From positions 846,202-910,201 of the forward strand of contig NZ_FOSQ01000001.1 of the NCBI RefSeq assembly GCF_900114315.1: a DNA stretch of 64,000 bases, written 5' to 3'. The translations under genes and the position numbers were made by a program. Positions 16,869 to 25,314 of the stretch are shown in pieces. Positions within the stretch are counted from its first letter, which is position 1. Every line of letters begins with the position of its first letter. The stretch is from Falsiroseomonas stagni DSM 19981. Lineage in GTDB: Bacteria > Pseudomonadota > Alphaproteobacteria > Acetobacterales > Acetobacteraceae. The notes beneath the pieces are model-generated. The model worked only from the letters and a program-made list of their open reading frames with translations, was not told where the DNA came from and searched no databases.

Positions 16869-17437
16869 CACGCGATCTCCTGCCGGATGCGCCCGGCGGC
16901 GGCGAGGGCGACGAGGATGCCGCCCACATGCATGGATTGCCCGATGCGGCCGCCGGCCACCGCGGCCAGCACCTCCTCCACCGTCATCAGCACCACGGCG
17001 ATCTCCTCCGTCGGCTCCGGCGTCGCGGCGGCGACGGGTACGGCGCCGGTGCCCAGCACGATATGCAGGCGGTTGGTCTGGATGGCGGGGTTGGCGTGGG
17101 CAGCGTACAGGAAGCGCCATTCGGGGGCGTCATAGCCCGTCTCCTCCCGCAATTCGCGGCGCGCGGCGGCGATGGCATCCGCATCCCCGGGGTCCATCAC
17201 GCCGCCTGGCAGTTCCAGCGACCAGGCCTGCGCACCATGGCGCCACTGGCGTACCATCACGACGCGGCCATCGGGGGTGATGGCCACGGCGCAGCACCAA
17301 TCGGCGTAGTCCAGCACGTACCAGGGCGCGATCTCCGTGCCGGCACGGGTGCGCAGGCGGTCCGCGCGCAGCTTGATCCAGCGATCCTCCACCAGCGTCT
17401 CCGACGCCGTGGTGGTCCAGGGGGGCGTTTCATTCAT
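16868..17437 (-). CDS. Nudix hydrolase
   Basis: Pyrophosphohydrolase of 189 aa of the ADP-ribose pyrophosphatase-like group. The Nudix box reads ELPGGVMDPGDADAIAAARR followed by ELREETGY: the catalytic REL-EE core is intact, but there is one extra residue and an Asp in the place of the first Glu (D-A-D before AIAAA). The N-terminal part (WTTTASETLVEDRWIKLRAD) and the conserved VRQWRHG beta-strand support the ADP-ribose/NDP-sugar group. The ATG at 17437 begins MNETPPW; the frame extends upstream without protein-like sequence. The downstream GNAT gene overlaps its stop codon. Substrate is inferred from family only. Confidence 0.9.
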   Translation of the reverse strand: MNETPPWTTTASETLVEDRWIKLRADRLRTRAGTEIAPWYVLDYADWCCAVAITPDGRVVMVRQWRHGAQAWSLELPGGVMDPGDADAIAAARRELREETGYDAPEWRFLYAAHANPAIQTNRLHIVLGTGAVPVAAATPEPTEEIAVVLMTVEEVLAAVAGGRIGQSMHVGGILVALAAAGRIRQEIA

Positions 17438-17539
17438 GCGGCAGCGTGGCGCTGGGATGCAGGGGCGCGCAAGGGGCCGTAACCAGGGGCCCGCGCCTGA
17501 CGAAGCGCCTGGCATCCTTGTCATTGGAAGATCCCCGCC

Positions 17540-17986
17540 ATGCTGCGCCGCAGCCTTTTCACCCTGGCCGTCATCCCCTTCGTGCAGCCGGCCCTCGCCA
17601 CGCCGCGGGTGCGCGCGGTGAACAACGCCGGCGGCGTGGCGCTGCGCGGCCATGACCCGGTCGCCTGGTTCACCGAGGGCCGGCCGCGCCGCGGCCAGGC
17701 GGCCTTCCAGGCGGACCACGCCGGCGTCGCCTGGCACTTCGCCTCCGCCGCCAACCTGGCGCGGTTCGAGGCCGATCCCGCCGCCTTCGCCCCCGCCTTC
17801 GGCGGCTACTGCGCCTTCGGCGTCGCCCGCGGCTACAAGGTGGATATCGACCCGGAGGCGTGGCACATCGAAGCCGGCGTGCTCTACCTCAACTACGATC
17901 GGGGCGTGCAACGGCAATGGCGGCGCGACATTCCCGGCCATATCGCGCGGGCAGCGGCGAACTGGCCCCGCCTGGCCGAGGCGTGA
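17540..17986 (+). CDS. YHS-domain secreted protein
   Basis: Exported protein of 148 aa with a signal peptide (MLRRSLFTLAVIPFVQPALA). The core matches the YHS-type domain that occurs alone in many proteobacteria: VALRGHDPVAWFTEGRPRRG near residues 33-52, a WHFASAANLARFEADPAAFAP segment, then the cysteine strand FGGYCAFGVARGYKVDIDPEAW. Such domains are thought to bind metal or act in oxidative stress; function is not proven. It is followed 1 bp later by the sigma-factor start, so the two are probably one transcript, and it may be part of the regulon's own operon. Confidence 0.85.
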   Translation: MLRRSLFTLAVIPFVQPALATPRVRAVNNAGGVALRGHDPVAWFTEGRPRRGQAAFQADHAGVAWHFASAANLARFEADPAAFAPAFGGYCAFGVARGYKVDIDPEAWHIEAGVLYLNYDRGVQRQWRRDIPGHIARAAANWPRLAEA

Positions 17987-17987
17987 C

Positions 17988-18599
17988 ATGCACGCTGCCA
18001 GCCTCTCGGCCGGCTACACCCCCATGAGCGACGCCGCCCCCACCCGCGCGACCCAGGAAGCCCGCTGGGGTGGCCTGCTGGCCGCCGCGCAGGCCGGCGA
18101 TGCCCGTGCCTATGACACGCTGCTGCGGGAGATCACGCCGCGGCTCCGCAGCCTGTGCCGCGCCCGCATCCGCGATACGGCGGAGGCCGAGGACGCGGTG
18201 CAGGACGCGCTGATGACCATCCACGCGCTGCGCCATACCTACGACCCGGAACGCCCCTTCGGCCCCTGGCTCACCACCATCGCGACGCGCCGGGCCGTGG
18301 ACCGGCTGCGCCGGCGGGGCCGTGGCGCGGGGCGCGAATCCAACATCGACGACCTGCCGGAAGGTGCTGCTTCCGTCGCGCCGGTGGCGGAGGAACGGAT
18401 CGCCGCGCGCAACCTGCGCGACGCGGTATCGTCGCTGCCGGAAAGCCAGCGCACGGCGCTGCGCCTGGCGAAGCTGGAGGATCTGTCGCTGGCAGAAGCC
18501 TCGGCGCGATCGGGCCTCAGCGTCGGTGCCTTGAAGGTCGCGACCCATCGCGCGATGCAGTCGCTGCGCAAGCGCTTCGGCGTGAAGGGGGATGAGTGA
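17988..18599 (+). CDS. ECF-type RNA polymerase sigma factor
   Basis: Extracytoplasmic-function sigma factor of 203 aa. Region 2 reads YDTLLREITPRLRSLCRARI, then AEDAVQDALMTIHALRHTY and PWLTTIATRRAVDRLRRRGR. Region 4 is the DNA-binding helix-turn-helix SLPESQRTALRLAKLEDLSL followed by AEASARSGLSVGALKVATHR. The ATG at 17988 has GAGG 7 nt upstream; an internal ATG at 18024 is an alternative. It overlaps the next gene, a NrsF-type anti-sigma factor, so the pair forms an envelope-stress module like SigF-NrsF of Caulobacter. I saw no matching promoter motif upstream of the YHS gene. Confidence 0.93.
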   Translation: MHAASLSAGYTPMSDAAPTRATQEARWGGLLAAAQAGDARAYDTLLREITPRLRSLCRARIRDTAEAEDAVQDALMTIHALRHTYDPERPFGPWLTTIATRRAVDRLRRRGRGAGRESNIDDLPEGAASVAPVAEERIAARNLRDAVSSLPESQRTALRLAKLEDLSLAEASARSGLSVGALKVATHRAMQSLRKRFGVKGDE

Positions 18600-19243
18600 T
18601 GCGGACCGATGACCTGATCAGCCGGCTTTCCGCCGGGCTGACGCCGGTGCGCCGCGTGGCCCCGCCGCTGCTGGCCGCACTCGGCTGGCTGGCGATGGCG
18701 ACGGCCGTGGTGGCACTCGGCGTCGCGGTCTCCGGCTTCCGGCACGACATCGAACAGCGCCTGATGCTGATGCATGAACAGGTGAATCTGGCGGCGGCGC
18801 TGCTGACCGGCACGGCGGCCGCCATCGCCGCCTTCCACCTGGCCCTGCCGGACCGCAGCGACCGCTGGGCGCTGCTGCCGCTGCCCTTCGCGGCCTTCTG
18901 GGTCTCGGGCCTCGGCTGGGGCTGCATCCAGGAATTCGTGGACCAGGGCTTCCCGGCACTCGGCACCAGCTTCGGCTGCATGCGCTTCATCATCGGCTTC
19001 GGCATCCCGCTGACCCTCGGCATGCTGTGGATGACGCGCCACGCCGCGCCGCTGCGACCCGGGCCCGTGGCGGCGCTGGCGGGCCTCGCCGCCGCCGCCA
19101 TCGCCTCCGTCGGGCTGTCCCTGGTGCACCACCTGGACGCGGCCGCGATGGTGCTGATCTGGCACGGCGGATCGGTGGCGCTGGTGACCTTCCTGGCGAA
19201 GCGCTGGGGCGCCCGCGCGATGCGCGCGATGGGGCCTTCGTAG
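18599..19243 (+). CDS. NrsF-type (DUF1109) membrane anti-sigma factor
   Basis: Integral membrane protein of 214 aa with six predicted helices, matching the NrsF/DUF1109 family of anti-ECF factors. The N-terminus DDLISRLSAGLTPVRRV is the typical cytosolic head, followed by helix 1 (PLLAALGWLAMATAVVALGV). The paired cysteines seen in many members appear here as LGWGCIQEF and SFGCMRF. Translation is coupled to the sigma gene (TGATG at 18597-18601; the GTG at 18596 is a weaker alternative). It would hold the sigma factor at the membrane until oxidative or metal stress. The downstream end meets the nested repeat element. Confidence 0.88.
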   Translation: MRTDDLISRLSAGLTPVRRVAPPLLAALGWLAMATAVVALGVAVSGFRHDIEQRLMLMHEQVNLAAALLTGTAAAIAAFHLALPDRSDRWALLPLPFAAFWVSGLGWGCIQEFVDQGFPALGTSFGCMRFIIGFGIPLTLGMLWMTRHAAPLRPGPVAALAGLAAAAIASVGLSLVHHLDAAAMVLIWHGGSVALVTFLAKRWGARAMRAMGPS

Positions 19244-19263
19244 GTCGTCGCGGGTTGCCTCGC

Positions 19264-19443
19264 AGGGGGGGCGCTGCCCCCCTGCACCCCCCGCCAGGGT
19301 CCAGCGGGACCCTGGACCGCGGGCATAACGACGAAGGGGGAGGGGGCCGAAGTGCCCCCTCCCCCTTCGTCGTTGTATCTCATGGGTTCCAAGGGCCCGC
19401 TGGCCCTTGGTGGGTGGGGTGCGGGGAGGGCAAAGCCCTCCCT
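19264..19443. repeat. Two inverted copies of a hairpin-pair intergenic repeat flanking a terminator
   Basis: Copy A, 19264-19315: hairpin CAGGGGGG...CCCCCCTG, a linker TGCACCCCCC, then hairpin CCAGGGTCC-agcg-GGACCCTGG. Copy B, 19389-19443: hairpin CCAAGGGCC-cgct-GGCCCTTGG, a linker reading GGGTGGGGTGC, then GGGAGGGC-aaa-GCCCTCCC. Copy B read backwards on the other strand aligns with copy A along its whole length. Between them stands a 21-bp-arm inverted repeat (next entry). The pattern resembles BIME/REP mosaics and likely belongs to a dispersed family in this genome. Confidence 0.8.
19327..19374. terminator. 21-bp-arm bidirectional hairpin between nrsF and gcvP
   Basis: Perfect inverted repeat with arms 19327-19347 and 19354-19374 (AACGACGAAGGGGGAGGGGG and one more base) and loop CGAAGT, the longest perfect stem in the window. 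It stands between two convergent genes, so it can terminate both transcripts. The outer part of the arm is AT-containing, giving a short U-containing tract on each strand. Confidence 0.8.
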
Positions 19444-19473
19444 GCGGCAACCGGCGCCGCCCCCGCGAAACCC

Positions 19474-22380
19474 CTATTCCGCCGCTTGCGCGTAGGCTTC
19501 CAGCGGTGCGCAGGTGCAGACCAGGTTGCGGTCGCCGTGGACGTTGTCCACGCGCTTGACCGGCGGCCAGTATTTCTGCCGGGCGACGTAGGGCAGGGGG
19601 AAGGCGGCCTGCTGGCGGCTGTAGGGGTGCGTCCATGCCTCCGCCGTGACTTCGGCGGCGGTGTGGGGCGCGTTCTTCAGCGGGTTGTCCTTCGCGTCCA
19701 TCCGGCCCTGTTCGATGGCGCGGATTTCGGCGCGGATCGAGACCATGGCTTCGATGAAGCGATCGAGTTCGCCCTTGGTCTCGGATTCCGTCGGCTCCAC
19801 CATGAGCGTGCCGGTGACGGGCCAGGACATTGTGGGGGCGTGGAAGCCGTAATCCTGCAGGCGCTTGGCGATGTCCTCGACCGAGGCGCCGCCATTCTGC
19901 TGGAAGCCGCGGCAATCCAGGATGCATTCATGCGCCACCATGCCCTGCCGGCCGCGGTAGAGCACGGGGTAGTGTTCCGCCAGCTTCACCGCCATGTAGT
20001 TGGCGTTGAGGATGGCGACTTCCGTCGCGCGCTTGAGGCCTTCCGGCCCCATCATGCGGATGTAGGCGTAGGAGATCGGCAGGATGGAGGCGCTGCCGAA
20101 GGGCGCGGCGCTGACCGGCCCGTGGGAGGTCGCCTGCGGCCCCGCTTCCGCGAGCAGCGGGTGGGAGGGCAGGTAGGGCGCCAGGTGCGCGGCGACGCCG
20201 ATCGGGCCGACGCCGGGACCGCCGCCGCCATGCGGGATGCAGAAGGTCTTGTGCAGGTTCAGGTGGCAGACATCGGCGCCGATCGCGGCCGGTGAGGTCA
20301 GGCCCACCTGCGCGTTCATGTTGGCGCCGTCCATGTAGACCTGGCCGCCCTTCTCATGGATCAGGGCGCAGATCTCCCGGATCGCTTCCTCGAAGACGCC
20401 ATGGGTCGAGGGGTAGGTGACCATCAGCGCGGAGAGGCGTTCCGCGTGCTGGTCCGCCTTGGCGCGGAGGTCGTCGAGATCGACATTGCCGTCCCGGTCG
20501 CAGCCGACGACGACGACCTTCATCCCCGCCATGACGGCGGAGGCGGGGTTGGTGCCATGGGCGGAGGAGGGGATCAGGCAGACATCGCGCTGCGTATCGC
20601 CACGGGCGCGGTGATAGGCGCGGATGGCGAGCAGCCCCGCATATTCACCGGCGCTGCCGGCATTGGGCTGGAGGGAGACGGCGGCGAAGCCGGTGACGGC
20701 GCAGAGCCATCCTTCCAGCCGCTTGATCATCTCCAGGTAGCCCGTCGCCTGGTCCACGGGCGCGAAGGGGTGGATGGCGCCGAAGCCGGGGAAGGTCACG
20801 GGGATCATCTCCGCCGTGGCGTTCAGCTTCATGGTGCAGGACCCCAGCGGGATCATGCTGCGGTTCAGCGCGACGTCCTTGTCCTCCAGCTTCTTGAGGT
20901 AGCGGAGCATCGCGTGTTCGGCGTGGTGGCTGCGGAAGACCTCCGCGGTCAGGAAGGCGCTGGCGCGGGTCAGCGAACCGGGGATGCCGCCTTCGGCATC
21001 CACCGCATCCAGCCTGGGCGCCGCGGTGCCGGCGGCTTCCGCGATGGCAGCAACGAGCGCGAGCAGGTCGTCGCGCGTCACCGTCTCATCGAGGGCGATG
21101 CCGATGCCCTGGTCCGCGTGGCGGGCCAGGTTGAAGCCGCGCTTGAGGGCGGCGGCCATCAGCGCATCGGCCTTCGCGCCGGCTTCGATCGTGATGGTGT
21201 CGAAGAAGTCGTGATGGCGCAGCTTGAAGCCCGCGCGCTTCGCGGCACCGGCGAGCAGGCGGGCCTGCAGCGCGATGCGCTTCGCGATGCGGGTCAGGCC
21301 TTCGGGGCCGTGCCAGACGGCGTACATGGAGGCCATGACGGCCAGCAGCACCTGCGCGGTGCAGATGTTGCTTGTCGCCTTCTCTCGCCGGATGTGCTGT
21401 TCGCGCGTCTGGAGGGCCAGGCGCATGGCGGGATGGCCGGCGGCGTCGAGGGAAACGCCGACCAGGCGGCCCGGCATCAGGCGCTTATGGGCGTCCTTCA
21501 CCGCCATGTAGGCGGCGTGCGGGCCGCCATAGCCCATCGGCACGCCGAAGCGCTGGGTGGAGCCGATGACGACGTCGGCGCCCATCTCCCCGGGCGGCTT
21601 CAGCAGCACGAGGGAGAGCGGATCGGCCGCCACGATGGCGAGGCCGCCGGCGCCATGGACCGCCGCGATTTCCCGCGTCAGGTCACGGGCTTCGCCGGTG
21701 GTGCCGGGATATTGCAGCAGCAGCGCGAAGGGCTTTTGCGCGGCTGCCGCGGCGACGATCTCGGCAGGGGTCGCGATGGTCACGCGAAAACCCAGCGGCT
21801 CCGCGCGCGCTTCCACCACCGCGCGGGTCTGCGGGTGGACGTCGGACGCGATGATCAGCGTGTCCGACTTGCCCTTGGTCGCGGCGTGGGCCAGCGCCAT
21901 GGCTTCCGCCGCCGCCGTCGCTTCATCGAGGAGCGAGGCGTTGGCGACGGGCAGGCCGGCGAGGTCTGTCACCAGCGTCTGGAAATTCAGCAGCGCTTCC
22001 AGACGGCCCTGGGCGAGTTCGGCCTGGTAGGGCGTGTAGGCGGTGTACCAGCCCGGATTCTCCAGCACGTTGCGCAGGATGACGGGCGGCGTCAGCGTGC
22101 CGTGGTAGCCCATGCCGATCAGGGACTTGATGTCGGCGCGGTTCTTCGCGGCCAGGCCACGCAGTTCCGCGATCACTTCCGCTTCCGTCGCCGGCGGCGG
22201 CAGGGGGAGCGCGGCGGTGCTGCGGATGGCCGCGGGCACGGTGCGGGCGGCGAGCGCTTCCAGGCTCTCCGCGCCAACCGTCTCCAGCATCGTGGCGATC
22301 TCGGCCTCGGAGGGGCCGATATGGCGCCGGGCGAATTCGCCCTTGTCCTCCAGCGCGGTCAGGTCGGAGAGGACGCTCAT
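19474..22380 (-). CDS. gcvP: Glycine dehydrogenase (decarboxylating), P-protein
   Basis: PLP enzyme of 968 aa that decarboxylates glycine and passes the aminomethyl group to lipoyl-GcvH. It is the single-chain (fused P1+P2) form: N-terminal half beginning [17 protein letters not shown], and C-terminal half with the PLP lysine in [18 protein letters not shown] (about residue 710), preceded by [12 protein letters not shown]. The C-terminal end has [12 protein letters not shown] and then [13 protein letters not shown], standard for the family. The start overlaps the gcvH stop (ATGA). Last gene of the gcvTHP operon, which ends at the large inverted repeat. Confidence 0.97.
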   Translation of the reverse strand: MSVLSDLTALEDKGEFARRHIGPSEAEIATMLETVGAESLEALAARTVPAAIRSTAALPLPPPATEAEVIAELRGLAAKNRADIKSLIGMGYHGTLTPPVILRNVLENPGWYTAYTPYQAELAQGRLEALLNFQTLVTDLAGLPVANASLLDEATAAAEAMALAHAATKGKSDTLIIASDVHPQTRAVVEARAEPLGFRVTIATPAEIVAAAAAQKPFALLLQYPGTTGEARDLTREIAAVHGAGGLAIVAADPLSLVLLKPPGEMGADVVIGSTQRFGVPMGYGGPHAAYMAVKDAHKRLMPGRLVGVSLDAAGHPAMRLALQTREQHIRREKATSNICTAQVLLAVMASMYAVWHGPEGLTRIAKRIALQARLLAGAAKRAGFKLRHHDFFDTITIEAGAKADALMAAALKRGFNLARHADQGIGIALDETVTRDDLLALVAAIAEAAGTAAPRLDAVDAEGGIPGSLTRASAFLTAEVFRSHHAEHAMLRYLKKLEDKDVALNRSMIPLGSCTMKLNATAEMIPVTFPGFGAIHPFAPVDQATGYLEMIKRLEGWLCAVTGFAAVSLQPNAGSAGEYAGLLAIRAYHRARGDTQRDVCLIPSSAHGTNPASAVMAGMKVVVVGCDRDGNVDLDDLRAKADQHAERLSALMVTYPSTHGVFEEAIREICALIHEKGGQVYMDGANMNAQVGLTSPAAIGADVCHLNLHKTFCIPHGGGGPGVGPIGVAAHLAPYLPSHPLLAEAGPQATSHGPVSAAPFGSASILPISYAYIRMMGPEGLKRATEVAILNANYMAVKLAEHYPVLYRGRQGMVAHECILDCRGFQQNGGASVEDIAKRLQDYGFHAPTMSWPVTGTLMVEPTESETKGELDRFIEAMVSIRAEIRAIEQGRMDAKDNPLKNAPHTAAEVTAEAWTHPYSRQQAAFPLPYVARQKYWPPVKRVDNVHGDRNLVCTCAPLEAYAQAAE

Positions 22381-22754
22381 GCCAGCGTCTCCAGGAAGGC
22401 GGCGTAGGCGGCTTCGTCCATCAGGGCGGCGATGGCGGCTTCGTCCACGGCGGTCAGCTTGAAGAACCAGCCATCGCCGGTCGGGTCGCTGTTGATCAGC
22501 GCGGGATTCTCCGCGACGCCGGCATTGGATTCGACGACGCGGCCGGCGACGGGGGCATAGACGTCGGAGGCGGCCTTCACGCTCTCGACGACGGCGCAGG
22601 CCTCGCCTTCCGCGACCTCGCGGCCGGCCTCGGGCAGGTCCACGAAGACGACGTCACCCAGCGCGTTCTGCGCATGGTCGGTGATGCCGATGGTGGCGAC
22701 ATCGCCCTCCAGCCGCACCCATTCATGGTCCTTGGTGAAGCGCAGTTCGGCCAT
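22377..22754 (-). CDS. gcvH: Glycine cleavage system H-protein
   Basis: Lipoyl carrier of 125 aa that shuttles the aminomethyl arm between P, T and L proteins. The lipoylated lysine is Lys60 in [19 protein letters not shown]. The opening [18 protein letters not shown] and the stretch [11 protein letters not shown] are standard. It starts 14 bp after gcvT and overlaps gcvP. There is no dihydrolipoamide dehydrogenase here; L-protein is shared with other complexes. Confidence 0.97.
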   Translation of the reverse strand: MAELRFTKDHEWVRLEGDVATIGITDHAQNALGDVVFVDLPEAGREVAEGEACAVVESVKAASDVYAPVAGRVVESNAGVAENPALINSDPTGDGWFFKLTAVDEAAIAALMDEAAYAAFLETLA

Positions 22755-22768
22755 TGTCCGGGTCCTTC

Positions 22769-23884
22769 TCAGCGGGCGTAGCGGTGGGGGGTGAAGGGCA
22801 GGGCGGCGACGCGGCCAGGCAGGGCCTTGCCGCGCACCATCAGGTCGAGCGGTGCATTGTCCGTGGCGGCGGCGCGGGCCAGGTAGCCCATGGCGACGGG
22901 GCCGTTGACGGAGGGGCCGAAGCCGCCGGAGGTGATCTCGCCCACCGCCTCGCCCCCACGTGCATGGACGGGGGTGTGGCCGCGGGCGGGCTGGCGGCCT
23001 TCCGGCAGGATGCCGACGCGAAGCCGCTTCGGGCCGTTGTCCAGCTCCTCCCGCACGCGTTCGGCGCCGAGGAAGTCGAACGCCATGCGGCGGCGCTTGC
23101 CGATGGACCAGACCAGATTGGCCTCGACCGGGCTCGTCGTCTCATCGAGGTCGTTGCCGTAGAGGCAGAGGCCGGCTTCCAGCCGCAGGGAATCCCGGGC
23201 GCCGAGGCCGGCGGGCTGCACGCCGGGCAGCGCCAGCAGGGCGCGGGCGAAGGCTTCCGCCTGGTCCGCGGGGACGGAGACTTCGACCCCATCCTCCCCG
23301 GTGTAGCCGCTGCGGCTGACGATGGCGGGGATGCCGGCGATGGTGAACTGGCCGATGCCCATGAAGGTGAGCTGCGCGATGCCGGGCGCGAGGGTCGCGA
23401 TGGCGGCGACGGCAGCCGGGCCCTGCAGGGCGATCAGCGCGCGGTCGGGCAGGGGGTTGAGCCGGACGCCCGTCGGCAGCACGGCCTCGATCGCGGGGAT
23501 GTCGAGGTGCTTGCGCGACGCGTTCAGCACCAGGAACAGCCGGTCGCCGAGATTGGCGACCATGAAATCATCCAGGATGCCGCCCGTTTCGGTCATCAGC
23601 ACGCCGTAGCGCTGGCGGCCAGGCTTCAGCGCCTGCACATCCGCCGGCGTCAGCTTTTCCAGCGCCGCAGCCGCGCCTTCCCCGACCAGCTCCGCCTGGC
23701 CCATATGGGAGACGTCGAACAGCCCGGCGGCGGCGCGGGTGTGCAGATGCTCCCCCATGATGCCGAGCGGATACTGCACGGGCATGGAATAGCCGGCGAA
23801 GGGGACCATGCGGCCGCCCAATTCGCGATGCAGCGATGCCAACGGAGTCTCGAGCAGCGTTTCGCTGCTTGTGTTTTCGGCCAC
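22769..23884 (-). CDS. gcvT: Aminomethyltransferase, T-protein
   Basis: Tetrahydrofolate-dependent T-protein of 371 aa that releases ammonia and makes 5,10-methylene-THF. The family marks are [17 protein letters not shown], the folate-binding stretch [14 protein letters not shown], and [15 protein letters not shown]. The C-terminal part has [15 protein letters not shown]. The start is a GTG (23884), with a GGGGG run 5-10 nt upstream. Alternative starts would cut into the conserved N-terminus. It is the first gene after the glycine riboswitch, so the three genes are induced by glycine together. Confidence 0.95.
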   Translation of the reverse strand: MAENTSSETLLETPLASLHRELGGRMVPFAGYSMPVQYPLGIMGEHLHTRAAAGLFDVSHMGQAELVGEGAAAALEKLTPADVQALKPGRQRYGVLMTETGGILDDFMVANLGDRLFLVLNASRKHLDIPAIEAVLPTGVRLNPLPDRALIALQGPAAVAAIATLAPGIAQLTFMGIGQFTIAGIPAIVSRSGYTGEDGVEVSVPADQAEAFARALLALPGVQPAGLGARDSLRLEAGLCLYGNDLDETTSPVEANLVWSIGKRRRMAFDFLGAERVREELDNGPKRLRVGILPEGRQPARGHTPVHARGGEAVGEITSGGFGPSVNGPVAMGYLARAAATDNAPLDLMVRGKALPGRVAALPFTPHRYAR

Positions 23885-23936
23885 GGTGCCCCCACAGGCG
23901 TTGCCCCCGCCGAAGTGGCGTGGGTTGATCCGTGGC

Positions 23937-24162
23937 CCCCCTCTGTCCCGTGACCTGAGAGATTCGGCCCGACCCGTTCCGGGGGTGCCTTACTCCGTCG
24001 GTGCCACACCCCGTTCGGGATGCAGGCTTTCCAGAGGTCCCTTCTCCGCGCGGTTCCTTCTGCCTGAGCGTTTCCGGGGGCCGGTTGCGCCTTCGGCGGC
24101 GGTGATGATCGCGTCCGGGACATGACCCGGGGCGATTCGCCCGCTCTCTCCCGCGCGGTATC
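23937..24162 (-). promoter_or_regulatory. Tandem glycine riboswitch upstream of gcvT
   Basis: Read on the minus strand, two glycine aptamers follow one another. Aptamer 1 (about 24162-24045) opens GCGCGGGAGAGAGC, has the GCCGCCGAAGGCGCAACC core and closes CGCTCAGGCAGAAGGA and CCGCGCGG. Aptamer 2 (about 24045-23937) has a GAAGGGAC opening, the core CACCGACGGAGTAAGGC and closes AATCTCTCAGGTCACGGG followed by ACAGAGG. The CUCAGG-GGACAGAG ends are the best-conserved part of this family. The second aptamer ends about 50 nt before the GTG. Glycine binding is expected to turn on gcvTHP. Confidence 0.93.
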
Positions 24163-24176
24163 GACGGGATGGCCTG

Positions 24177-24205
24177 CGTATGCCCGACCGGGGGGCGGGG
24201 CGCAA
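24177..24205 (-). promoter_or_regulatory. Probable promoter of the gcv operon
   Basis: On the minus strand, TTGCGC (24205-24200) and CATACG (24182-24177) are 17 bp apart, ending about 15 nt before the first riboswitch aptamer. It lies between the apaG stop and the riboswitch. Confidence 0.5.
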
Positions 24206-24221
24206 CCGTGGGATGCGGGGT

Positions 24222-24629
24222 TCAGTGCACCCGGCTGGTGGGCTGGTGGGGGCTGTCCAGGCTGAAGGGGGGGATCGCCACGTCGAAGGCCTCTCCCGTC
24301 GCCGTCACGACCATGTGGTAGGCGCCGCGCATGAAGCCCGATGGCGTGGAGAGCGGCGTGCCGGAGGTGTATTCGAAGTTCTGCCCGGGCTCGAGCACCG
24401 GCTGTTCGCCGACCACGCCTTCGCCATGCACCTGCTGCGTGCGGCCCTGGGCATCCGTGATGCGCCAACTGCGCTTGAGCAGTTGCACGGTGTGCCGGCC
24501 GCGATTCTCGATGGTGACGCGATAGGCCCAGACGAAGTGGCTGCGATCCGGCTCCGACTGGTCCGCCAGGTAGAAGCTGCGGACGGAGACGCGGATATCC
24601 CGCGTGGTTTCGCTGTAATCGTCAGCCAT
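24222..24629 (-). CDS. apaG: ApaG-domain protein
   Basis: ApaG of 135 aa, a small fibronectin-III-like beta-sandwich protein linked to Co2+/Mg2+ sensitivity and dinucleoside polyphosphate levels; its biochemical role is unresolved. The family features are all present: FVWAYRVTIENRGRHTVQLL, then KRSWRITDAQG, VHGEGVVGEQPVLEPGQNF and the late TPSGFMRGAYHMV. Start ATG at 24629 (MADDYSETTRDIRVSVRSFY). Followed by the gcv promoter/riboswitch in the same direction, so read-through would make a leader for gcvT. Confidence 0.95.
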   Translation of the reverse strand: MADDYSETTRDIRVSVRSFYLADQSEPDRSHFVWAYRVTIENRGRHTVQLLKRSWRITDAQGRTQQVHGEGVVGEQPVLEPGQNFEYTSGTPLSTPSGFMRGAYHMVVTATGEAFDVAIPPFSLDSPHQPTSRVH

Positions 24630-24686
24630 GGCGTTGTTCCCCCGTGCCGAATCCTGGACGCGGCGCCGGGCGCTGTCCAGCCATGG

Positions 24687-25310
24687 TCAGGCCCGGCGGA
24701 GCGCCACCGCCAGCCCCGCCGCCACCAGCACCGAACCGCCCGCCCGGTTCAGCAGCCGCCGCACCGAAGGCCGGCGCACCGCGCCGGAGAGCTTGCCCGC
24801 CAGCATCGCGTAGGACAGGGCATTGATGGCGGCGATGGTGACGAAGGTCGCGACCAGGATCGCGGCCTGCGTCACGAAACCGCCCCGGGCATCGATGAAC
24901 TGCGGCACGAAGGCCACGAAGAAGACGATGCCCTTGGGGTTCAGCGCCGTGACGATGAAGGCCTGGCGGAAGGCGCGGGAGGGTGGCAGCGGTGGCGCTG
25001 CCTCCGCCGTCACCGGCGCCCGCCACATCTGGACGCCAAGCCAGACCAGATAGGCCGCGCCCCCCCATTTCACCGCGGTGAACAGCGTGGCGGAGGCCGC
25101 CAGCAGCGCGCCGAGCCCGGCCAGGGACAGCACCATGGCCACCAGGTCGCCCAGCGCCACCCCGGCCGCCAGTGGCAGCGCGTTGCGGAGCCCCCCACCC
25201 AGGCTACCTCCACCAAGACTTTGGCCGATGACCAGCAGGATGGTGGGGCCGGGGATCAGCACCATCACCGCCGCCGCGGCGCAGAAGGCGAGCCAGGTGG
25301 AAAGCTCCAC
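24687..25310 (-). CDS. LysE/RhtB-family amino acid exporter
   Basis: Membrane exporter of 207 aa with six hydrophobic helices, of the LysE/RhtB family that pumps out lysine, homoserine, threonine or related molecules. The family signature is MVLIPGPTILLVIGQSL near the N-terminus, then GVALGDLVAMVLSLAGLGAL; the middle segment ALNPKGIVFFVAFVPQFI is also standard. Substrate is not predictable. It starts only 4 bp after metZ, so the two may be one transcript; a methionine or homoserine link is possible but unproven. Confidence 0.9.
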   Translation of the reverse strand: MELSTWLAFCAAAAVMVLIPGPTILLVIGQSLGGGSLGGGLRNALPLAAGVALGDLVAMVLSLAGLGALLAASATLFTAVKWGGAAYLVWLGVQMWRAPVTAEAAPPLPPSRAFRQAFIVTALNPKGIVFFVAFVPQFIDARGGFVTQAAILVATFVTIAAINALSYAMLAGKLSGAVRRPSVRRLLNRAGGSVLVAAGLAVALRRA

Positions 25311-25314
25311 GGCG

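Noticed and set aside
20356-22407. 683-aa plus-strand ORF opposite gcvP
   Set aside because: GcvP on the minus strand is full length with its PLP lysine; the plus frame is low-complexity Gly/Asp/His shadow.
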